64,000 nucleotides of DNA from Lacrimispora sphenoides JCM 1415 (GTDB lineage: Bacteria; Bacillota; Clostridia; Lachnospirales; Lachnospiraceae): the NCBI RefSeq assembly GCF_900105615.1, contig NZ_LT630003.1:248001-312000 (forward strand), written 5' to 3'. Below the pieces are notes generated by a model that saw nothing but the letters and a program-made list of their open reading frames with translations, was not told the origin of the DNA and ran no database searches. Made by a program: the position numbers and the translations under genes. This document shows positions 38,623 to 45,197 of the stretch, in pieces; position 1 is the first letter of the stretch, and each line of letters starts with the position of its first letter.

Positions 38623-38654
38623 TTAGTTATCCTCTTAGTTAAGAATTATTTAAA

Positions 38655-38722
38655 AGGCACACCCGTATCCATTGGTAGGCTGCAGGTGCGCCTGATATTC
38701 TTAAATATGGGGCAGCTGCCCC
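38655..38722 (-). other. Two hairpins in the ygeW-arcC gap
   Basis: AGGCACACC (38655-38663) / GGTGCGCCT (38685-38693) with one mismatch, and the perfect 14-bp palindrome GGGGCAGCTGCCCC (38709-38722). They are part of the pattern of stable stems in every gap of this operon. Confidence 0.55.
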
Positions 38723-38731
38723 GATGTGAAA

Positions 38732-39925
38732 TTATTCAAAAATTCTCGGTGTTTTTCCAGATTCCAGCTTCTTTAAGATTTCCTGTGGATTCTCAAATTT
38801 GCTTAAGAAGATCATAGCTGCGATTACATATGGCTTGTAGCTTGCTTCTTTGTATAATGGATCGCGGTAACGATCGAATACGGAAGCTACAACTTCACCG
38901 TCCTTGCAGCTTACATCGTTGATGTCAGCTGGCAAGCAGTGCATGTAAAGTGCCTTGCCATCTTTTGTGGTCTTCATAAGCTCTTCTGTACAGCACCAGT
39001 CTTTGTGGCTTGCGTTCTGAGCCAGTAATTCTTTCTCAAGAGCCTTGATGCCGTCTGTATCGCCTTCACCGTAAAGGTTGGTTCTCTTTTCCATAGCTGC
39101 GAATGGAGCCCAGCTCTTTGGATATACAACGTCAGCATCCTTGAATGCGTCAGCCATATCGTTGGATACACGGAAGGAACCGCCGGATTTCTCAGCGTTC
39201 TTCTTTGCAACTTCAACAACTTCAGGCATAACTTCGTAGCCTTCCGGATGAGCTAAAACAACTTCCATACCCATACGTGTCATTAAGCCGATGATTCCCT
39301 GAGGAACGGATAATGGCTTTCCGTAGGAAGGAGAGTAAGCCCATGTCATAGCCAGCTTTTTGCCCTTTAAATTCTCGATGCCGCCCATTTCATGGATGAT
39401 GTGAAGCATATCAGCCATACTCTGAGTTGGATGGTCAATGTCGCACTGTAAGTTTACTAAGGTTGGTCTCTGCTCTAAGATGCCGTCTTTATTACCCTGG
39501 GTAACAGCGTCCATAAATTCATGCATATAGGTATTTCCTTTGCCGATATACATATCATCGCGGATACCGATAACATCTGCCATGAAGGAAACCATGTTAG
39601 CTGTTTCACGAACGGTCTCGCCGTGAGCTACCTGGGATTTGCCCTCGTCTAAATCCTGAACTTCCAGACCAAGTAAGTTACATGCGGAAGCGAAGGAGAA
39701 ACGGGTACGTGTAGAGTTGTCACGGAATAAAGAAATTCCAAGGCCGCTCTCGAATACTTTTGTGGAAATGTTGTTTTCTCTCATAAAGCGGAGAGCATCA
39801 GCAACGGTCCAGACAGCTTCCAGCTCGTCGTCGCTCTTTTCCCATGTTAAGAAGAAGTCATTCTCATACATCTCCTTAAAGTTTAAGGAATTCAGTTTGT
39901 CAATGTAATCCTGTAAGGTTTTCAT
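38732..39925 (-). CDS. ygeW: Knotted carbamoyltransferase YgeW
   Basis: A 397-residue member of the aspartate/ornithine carbamoyltransferase superfamily, of the YgeW group. The carbamoyl-phosphate motif STRTR lies in SLFRDNSTRTRFSFASACNL near residue 70. HPTQSMADMLH lies near 167, and the C-terminal MHCLPADI near 330. Extra loop length compared with OTCases fits the knotted transcarbamylases. The natural substrate in E. coli was long unknown; in purine-degrading gut bacteria the gene belongs to the urate cluster, where phosphorolysis of a carbamoylated diamine would give carbamoyl phosphate for ArcC. The start follows GGAGG. Confidence 0.93.
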   Translation of the reverse strand: MKTLQDYIDKLNSLNFKEMYENDFFLTWEKSDDELEAVWTVADALRFMRENNISTKVFESGLGISLFRDNSTRTRFSFASACNLLGLEVQDLDEGKSQVAHGETVRETANMVSFMADVIGIRDDMYIGKGNTYMHEFMDAVTQGNKDGILEQRPTLVNLQCDIDHPTQSMADMLHIIHEMGGIENLKGKKLAMTWAYSPSYGKPLSVPQGIIGLMTRMGMEVVLAHPEGYEVMPEVVEVAKKNAEKSGGSFRVSNDMADAFKDADVVYPKSWAPFAAMEKRTNLYGEGDTDGIKALEKELLAQNASHKDWCCTEELMKTTKDGKALYMHCLPADINDVSCKDGEVVASVFDRYRDPLYKEASYKPYVIAAMIFLSKFENPQEILKKLESGKTPRIFE

Positions 39926-39978
39926 ATTGTAGTTAGCCTCCTGAATATTATCTTGTTTTATTGTTATCTATCCTTCAT

Positions 39979-40070
39979 GCAGTCTGCCAGGCATTGATTG
40001 GGGAAGGAATGATCGGCAGATTGCAAAAATGATTGTTAGGAGTGGCGGCAGGCCTGGAAGGCCTGCTGCC
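39979..40070 (-). other. Two stable hairpins in the ygeY-ygeW gap
   Basis: GCAGTCTGCC (39979-39988) / GGCAGATTGC (40015-40024), and GGCGGCAGGCCT-GGA-AGGCCTGCTGCC (40044-40070), a 12-bp stem with one G-U pair. No U-tract follows on the minus strand, so transcripts probably read through to ygeW. Confidence 0.6.
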
Positions 40071-40108
40071 AGAATTATGGTAAAATAGTTGATAATGGCT
40101 TGGTTAAA

Positions 40109-41419
40109 TTATTTGCAGTAAGCGGTTGGAAGTGCTGCATATACAGCTGCACAGGTAACCAGATCCTGTTTCCAGGTCTTCTCGTTAGGAGCATGAGCCT
40201 GTGCTTCTGCACCAGGTCCAAAGCCGATGCATGGGATTCCGTTACGGCCCATGATGGAAACGCCGTTTGTAGAGAAGGTCCACTTGTCGGTAAGAGGACG
40301 GGCAGTTCTCATAGCAACCGTTTCTTCTGCACCGATTCTTGCATCACCGTAAAGGTTCTTGTAAGCTTCTTCCAGTGCCTTGGTAACATCGTGATCCTCC
40401 GGAATAACCCAGGTTGGGAAGTAGCACTCGATCGGATAAGTAAGTCCTGTGTAGGAAGGACGGGAATATTCGTACATGGAAACAGTAACGTCATTGCCGT
40501 ATTTCTTAACGTTTGGAAGATTGCGGATCTCTTCCAGGCAGCTTTCCCATGTTTCGCCTGCGGTCATACGACGGTCTAAGGATACGGAACAGGAGTCAGC
40601 AACTGCACAACGGCTTGGGGAGGTGAAGAAGATCTCGGAAGCAGTAACAGTACCGCGGCCTAAGAAGTTTGCTTCTTTCCACTCTTTGTTGTACTTCTCA
40701 TCAAGCATTTTTACAAGGCCTTTGATTTCCTTGTCATCAGCAGCATCGTTCTCGTTAAGAGAGCGAACGTTCTGAAGAATATCAGCCATCTTGTAGATTG
40801 CGTTGTCACCGCGCTCTGGTGCGGAACCGTGGCAGGAGACACCCTTTACGTCGATACGGATTTCCATACGGCCTCTCTGTCCGCGGTAGATACCGCCGTC
40901 GGTTGGCTCTGTGGAAACAACGAATTCCGGACGAACCTTGCCTTCGTTGATGATATACTGCCAGCAAAGACCGTCACAGTCTTCTTCCTGAACAGTACCG
41001 GTAACTAATACGGTGTATTTGTCATTTAAAAGACCTAAGTCCTTCATGATTTTTGCACCGTAAACAGCAGATACGATACCGCCGCACTGATCGGATACTC
41101 CGCGGCCGCCGATTTCTGTATCATTCTCGTAGCCTTCGTATGGATCAAATGTCCAGTTGCTCTTGTTTCCGATACCAACAGTATCAATGTGAGCGTCAAA
41201 ACCGATTAAAGTCTTGCCGGTTCCCATATAACCTAATACGTTGCCCATGCCGTCGATTTCTACTTTGTCGAAATCCAGCTTCCGCATTTCTTCTGCGATG
41301 CGGTCGATGTGAGCCTTCTCATCACAGCTCTCGCCTGGGAATTTAACGATTTCCCGTAAGAATTTTGTCATGTCGGCTTCATAATTTTTTGCTGCTTCTT
41401 TGATTTTGTTGTAATCCAT
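40109..41419 (-). CDS. ygeY: YgeY family M20 hydrolase, selenium-metabolism linked
   Basis: A 436-residue M20-type metallohydrolase related to acetylornithine deacetylase and DapE. The first metal histidine is in [11 protein letters not shown] near residue 76. Other ligand regions are GVSDQCGG near 104, VQEEDCDG near 141 with the catalytic glutamate, and a late histidine in [11 protein letters not shown] near 411. Proteins of this subgroup co-occur with selD and molybdenum hydroxylases. In the purine cluster it is expected to hydrolyse an N-acyl or ureido-diaminopropionate intermediate. The start at 41419 is chosen because GGAGG lies eight bases upstream, inside an alternative in-frame ATG stretch at 41434. 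Confidence 0.92.
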   Translation of the reverse strand: MDYNKIKEAAKNYEADMTKFLREIVKFPGESCDEKAHIDRIAEEMRKLDFDKVEIDGMGNVLGYMGTGKTLIGFDAHIDTVGIGNKSNWTFDPYEGYENDTEIGGRGVSDQCGGIVSAVYGAKIMKDLGLLNDKYTVLVTGTVQEEDCDGLCWQYIINEGKVRPEFVVSTEPTDGGIYRGQRGRMEIRIDVKGVSCHGSAPERGDNAIYKMADILQNVRSLNENDAADDKEIKGLVKMLDEKYNKEWKEANFLGRGTVTASEIFFTSPSRCAVADSCSVSLDRRMTAGETWESCLEEIRNLPNVKKYGNDVTVSMYEYSRPSYTGLTYPIECYFPTWVIPEDHDVTKALEEAYKNLYGDARIGAEETVAMRTARPLTDKWTFSTNGVSIMGRNGIPCIGFGPGAEAQAHAPNEKTWKQDLVTCAAVYAALPTAYCK

Positions 41420-41456
41420 GTTTTTGTCCTCCATATTTATAATTTATTTAAGAAGT

Positions 41457-41534
41457 TCGATTCGCCTTTGGCTCATCGAACGGCTAATTTTCTAAGTTCA
41501 GTCCGCACTGTGTTTGCCTTTACTAAGAAAATTA
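41457..41534 (-). repeat. Hairpin element in the ygeX-ygeY gap, copy 1 of a two-copy element
   Basis: A first stem GTTCGAT..ATCGAAC (about 41457-41480). The repeat element itself is TAATTTTCTAAG (41485-41496) / CTAAGAAAATTA (41523-41534) with inner stem CAGT-CCGC-ACTG (41499-41510). A related copy lies at 50975-51024, where the inner stem is CAGC..GCTG, a paired change. It may be a small dispersed palindromic element or an intercistronic RNA structure. Confidence 0.6.
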
Positions 41535-41537
41535 TGC

Positions 41538-42743
41538 CTAACGTTCTTTTCCGTCCCAGACAATTGCTTTGTAACGCTCTGGATCGGTGTCACCCTCAGT
41601 AGAGAAGAGGAGAACTTTTGAATCCTTATTAAGTCCTAAATGCTCTTTTAACTCCTTGTATTCATCAAGAAGCATGATGCAGGCAAGAACTCCGAAAGGA
41701 GCAGCGCCTGATTCGCCGGAAGTTACCGGTGCATCGCCTTTGATAGGAGCAGCAAGCATTCTCATGCCCTGGGCAGCTACCCAGTCAGGAGCAGATACAA
41801 AGGTATCTACGTGATTCTTTAAAATATCCCAGGAAATTGTGTTTGGCTCTCCGCAGGCAAGGCCGGCCATAATGGTCTGCATATCGCCGTCTACGATGCG
41901 GATATCTCCGTCGCCGGCTTTTGCACCCTTATAGAGGCAGTCAGCTACATCAGCTTCCACAACGACTACCTTAGGAGGATTCTCTGGATAACGGTTTGCA
42001 AAATATCCCTGAACAGCTCCTGCAAGAGAACCTACACCAGCCTGAACAAATACATGGGTCGGTCTGTCGCAGCCGTTTTCCTCAAGCTGTTCATTCGCTT
42101 CCAGTGCCATGGTTCCGTAGCCCTGCATGATCCAGGCAGGAATCTCTTCGTAACCATCCCAGGCAGTATCCTGTACCACAACGCCGTTCTTTGTTTTAGA
42201 AGCAGCATCTGCAGCCATGCGGACACATTCGTCATAGTTGACTTCTTCAATGGTAACAGTAGCGCCTTCTGCTTTAATATTGTTGAAACGGGTGATCGTG
42301 GAGCCCTTTGGCATATAGACTACGGATTTCTGGCCTAACCGGTTTGCTGCCCATGCAACACCACGTCCGTGATTACCGTCGGTAGCAGTGAAGAAGGTCG
42401 CCTGGCCAAACTCTTCTCTTAATGCGTCAGATGTGAGGACACTGTAGGGAAGATCGGAAACATCTTTTCCAGTCTGCTTTGCAATGTACTTTGCAATAGC
42501 AAAGGATCCGCCTAATACCTTGAATGCATTTAAGCCGAACCGGTAAGATTCGTCTTTCATGTAAACCTGGCCAAGGCCTAAATAATCTGCCATGTGATCC
42601 AGCTTTACAAGAGGAGTCTTGCTGTACTGAGGAAAGCTTTCGTGGAAAACTCTTGCTTTCTTGATTTCATCAGTAGCCATAACCGGTAAATTTTTATCAT
42701 CGGTCTTTGGCATGGTGTTTACAACCCATTGGATTGGTTTCAT
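41538..42743 (-). CDS. ygeX: 2,3-Diaminopropionate ammonia-lyase
   Basis: A PLP enzyme converting 2,3-diaminopropionate to pyruvate and two ammonia. The 401-residue product carries the PLP lysine in FGLNAFKVLGGSFAIAKY (about residue 77) and the phosphate-binding ATDGNHGRGVAWAA near 120. The SGESGAAPFGVL segment lies near 346. The strong match in architecture to E. coli YgeX supports the name. It is the first catabolic gene of the operon after the YheO-type regulator and supplies the carbon end-product of the inferred purine pathway. The ribosome site (AAGGAGAATG) is 12 bases from the ATG, slightly long. Confidence 0.95.
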   Translation of the reverse strand: MKPIQWVVNTMPKTDDKNLPVMATDEIKKARVFHESFPQYSKTPLVKLDHMADYLGLGQVYMKDESYRFGLNAFKVLGGSFAIAKYIAKQTGKDVSDLPYSVLTSDALREEFGQATFFTATDGNHGRGVAWAANRLGQKSVVYMPKGSTITRFNNIKAEGATVTIEEVNYDECVRMAADAASKTKNGVVVQDTAWDGYEEIPAWIMQGYGTMALEANEQLEENGCDRPTHVFVQAGVGSLAGAVQGYFANRYPENPPKVVVVEADVADCLYKGAKAGDGDIRIVDGDMQTIMAGLACGEPNTISWDILKNHVDTFVSAPDWVAAQGMRMLAAPIKGDAPVTSGESGAAPFGVLACIMLLDEYKELKEHLGLNKDSKVLLFSTEGDTDPERYKAIVWDGKER

Positions 42744-42777
42744 GATTTTTCATTCTCCTTTTTTCTACATTAATATA

Positions 42778-43422
42778 TTACTTATCTTTATTTGTATCCA
42801 TATAACTGTATAAAGTGAATTTGGATATGCCAAAATAATTGGAAACCTTGTCGCCTGATCTGGTAATAAGGAAAGCACCGGCATCATTTAAATACTGGAT
42901 TGCCGCAACTTTGTCATCTTTGCTCATAAGAGCGACCGGTTTGCCAACCAAGGCAACAGACTGTTCGATCAGTGCATCAAGTAAATCATTCACATTATGG
43001 GTGATTCTTTTTGGCTGCTTCTCATCGTCTCCTGTTTCCGAGGTGGAGAGAAGAGATTTTAAGGAATTGTCTATGGTAAGCAGTCCTGTGATATCATAGT
43101 TAAGAGCCAGAATGTAATCAATGGTATTATTTTTGCCTCTTATATACATGGTGCTGGATTTAAGGATCCTGCCGTCATCGGTTCTTGTTAAATAGGATAA
43201 GCGGTCTTTTAAAAGATCCGGGTTCTTTTTTAACGTTTCAAGAACGATTTCAGAGGGACCATCCCCCAGCTTTCTGTTGCTTACCTGGCCGTTCTCAATA
43301 TAGACAATAGAACTCTCTATATCTTCTTTCCTAATGTCGTGGATAACTACCTCACAGTTGTTACCAAAATGAGCAGCAATTCCACTAGCGATTTGCGTTA
43401 ACAGTTCAAGCTTTGTATCCAT
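42778..43422 (-). CDS. YheO/DauR-type PAS-HTH transcriptional regulator
   Basis: A 214-residue regulator. The N-terminal PAS-like YheO domain (about residues 1-115, with GNNCEVVIHDIRKEDIESSIVYIENG) is followed by a C-terminal helix-turn-helix (about 150-210, ending VSNYFGISKFTLYSYMD). Relatives such as DauR control amino acid or ammonia-lyase genes. It is the promoter-proximal gene of the ygeX operon and divergent from ssnA, so it is the natural candidate for controlling both arms of the catabolic cluster. The start at 43422 follows GAGGGGAGGG. Tandem A/T palindromes at 43496-43529 between the divergent promoters are candidate binding sites. Confidence 0.88.
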   Translation of the reverse strand: MDTKLELLTQIASGIAAHFGNNCEVVIHDIRKEDIESSIVYIENGQVSNRKLGDGPSEIVLETLKKNPDLLKDRLSYLTRTDDGRILKSSTMYIRGKNNTIDYILALNYDITGLLTIDNSLKSLLSTSETGDDEKQPKRITHNVNDLLDALIEQSVALVGKPVALMSKDDKVAAIQYLNDAGAFLITRSGDKVSNYFGISKFTLYSYMDTNKDK

Positions 43423-43752
43423 CGTTTGCCCTCCCCTCATCGGAACATCTTATACACTCATCATAGCATAAAAAATTAAAATTACAAGTGGTTTTCTAAA
43501 AATTTTTTAGGTTCGCTAAAATTTTTTTGTTTTTTCACTTGCATTTCTTTATATGAAATGATACACTGTACCTAGTGAGGGATTTATGGTGTAATCTGTA
43601 TAGAAAATGTCGAATTATAGGAGTGAGTATAAGCAGATTGCAAAAATTGAGTACAGGCATAGGATTGGTTCTTATGTGAGGTTTGTACAGTCGAATATTT
43701 TAAGGTTTAACCTAAATTATGATTAGAAAATGGAAAAAAAGGAGATGGAAAC
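43423..43752. promoter_or_regulatory. Divergent control region between the ygeX and ssnA operons
   Basis: This 330-bp gene-free region holds two facing-away promoters. The minus-strand one is TTGTAA (43487-43482), 16 bp, TATGAT (43465-43460). The plus-strand one is TTGCAT (43539-43544), 17 bp, TACACT (43562-43567). Between them lie two palindromes, CTAAAAATTTTTTAG (43496-43510) and CTAAAATTTTTTTG (43516-43529), about two helical turns apart. The ssnA leader of about 180 nt contains TTAAGGTTTAACCTAA-like dyads (about 43699-43714) and a TTGTACA near 43683. No known riboswitch was recognised. Confidence 0.65.
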
Positions 43753-45087
43753 ATGCTGATTATCGGTAATGGAAGAATGATTACAAGAGACCCCGGGAAT
43801 CCGTTTTTTGAGAACGGCGCAGTTGCAATGGAGGGGAACGTGATCCGCAAAGTTGGAACCACAGAAGATATGAAGAAAGCATACCCGGATGCGGAGTACA
43901 TCGACGCAAAGGGCGGAGTTATCATGCCAGCCTTTATTAATGCCCACGAACATATTTATAGCTCTTTTGCCCGAGGCTTAAGCATCAATGGATATGATCC
44001 TCACGGATTCTTAGAGATCCTTGACGGAATGTGGTGGACCATTGACCGCAACCTCACTTTAGAAGAAACACGGTTAAGCGCCATGGCGACTTACATCGAT
44101 TCCATTAAGAACGGTGTGACGACAACCTTTGACCATCACGCAAGCTTCGGCCATATTACAGATTCTCTGTTTAAGATCGAAGAGGCTGCGAAAGAGACCG
44201 GTGTCCGTTCCTGTCTGTGCTATGAGGTTTCTGACAGAGACGGCAAAGAGAAGGCAAAAGAAGCAGTTCTTGAGAACGAAGCATTTATTAAGCACGCTTT
44301 GGCAGATGACAGCGACATGATTGCAGGAATGATGGGTATGCATGCCCAGTTCACCATTTCTGATGAGACCATGGAGCTTGCAGCTTCCCATAAGCCTGAA
44401 GGTGTTGGTTATCACATCCATGTAGCAGAGGGGATCGAAGATCTTCATGACTGCTTAAAGAAATATGGAAAACGTATCGTAGACCGTCTCATGGACTGCA
44501 ATATCCTGGGAGAAAAGACCCTCCTTGGACACTGCATCTATATCAATCCTCATGAGATGCAGCTGATTAAGGATACGGATACCATGGTAGTTCACAATCC
44601 GGAATCCAACATGGGCAATGCATGCGGATGCCCGCCAACCATGGAACTGGTTCACAGAGGAATCTTAACAGGTCTTGGAACTGATGGTTATACTCACGAC
44701 ATGACAGAATCCTATAAAGTGGCCAATGTTCTGCACAAGCATCATTTATGCGATCCCAATGCAGCATGGGGCGAAGTTCCGAAGATGCTGTTTGAAGGAA
44801 ATGCAAAGATTGCAGGACGTTACTTTAAGAAGCCATTGGGCGTATTAAAAGAGGGCGCGGCAGCAGATGTGATCGTTACCGACTATATTCCGTTAACCCC
44901 TATGAATGGGGATAACTGCAACAGTCATATCCTTTTCGGAATGACAGGACGCAGCGTGGTAACCACAGTAGGCAACGGAAAAGTGCTGATGAAGGATCGT
45001 ATCCTTACGGCCATTGATGAAGAAAAGGTGATGGCAGACTGCAGACAGGCAGCAGCTGAACTTGCAAACCGGATTAATTCCAGATAA
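43753..45087 (+). CDS. ssnA: Putative aminohydrolase SsnA
   Basis: A 444-residue zinc amidohydrolase of the SsnA group that accompanies selenium-dependent molybdenum hydroxylases. Motifs are INAHEHIYSSFARGLS (about residues 62-77), TTFDHHAS near 122, GYHIHVAEG near 225, LLGHCIYI near 261 and the metal aspartate in LGTDGYTHD near 315. In the inferred purine pathway it would deaminate or open a reduced purine ring; its precise substrate is not determined by sequence. It is the first gene of the plus-strand arm, starting behind AAAAAGGAG, 110 bp before ygfK. Confidence 0.92.
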   Translation: MLIIGNGRMITRDPGNPFFENGAVAMEGNVIRKVGTTEDMKKAYPDAEYIDAKGGVIMPAFINAHEHIYSSFARGLSINGYDPHGFLEILDGMWWTIDRNLTLEETRLSAMATYIDSIKNGVTTTFDHHASFGHITDSLFKIEEAAKETGVRSCLCYEVSDRDGKEKAKEAVLENEAFIKHALADDSDMIAGMMGMHAQFTISDETMELAASHKPEGVGYHIHVAEGIEDLHDCLKKYGKRIVDRLMDCNILGEKTLLGHCIYINPHEMQLIKDTDTMVVHNPESNMGNACGCPPTMELVHRGILTGLGTDGYTHDMTESYKVANVLHKHHLCDPNAAWGEVPKMLFEGNAKIAGRYFKKPLGVLKEGAAADVIVTDYIPLTPMNGDNCNSHILFGMTGRSVVTTVGNGKVLMKDRILTAIDEEKVMADCRQAAAELANRINSR

Positions 45088-45146
45088 TATTACTTTCATA
45101 AAATCAAAAAAAAGAGTAATATAAATAAATATAGAATATTCACGGA

Positions 45147-45179
45147 GGGTTGTCTGAGGAGAAATAATGCGGACAACCC
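45147..45179 (+). other. Hairpin in the ssnA-ygfK gap
   Basis: GGGTTGTC (45147-45154) / GACAACCC (45172-45179), ending seven bases before the ygfK ribosome site (CAGGAGG). A second weaker AT-rich stem ATATTACT..AGTAATAT lies at about 45091-45120. The position suggests translational or stability control rather than termination. Confidence 0.55.
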
Positions 45180-45197
45180 CGTTACAGGAGGTAAAAC

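Noticed and set aside
40100..40579. 159-codon frame antisense to ygeY
   Set aside because: Covers the conserved end of ygeY, Cys/Phe-rich and without family resemblance.
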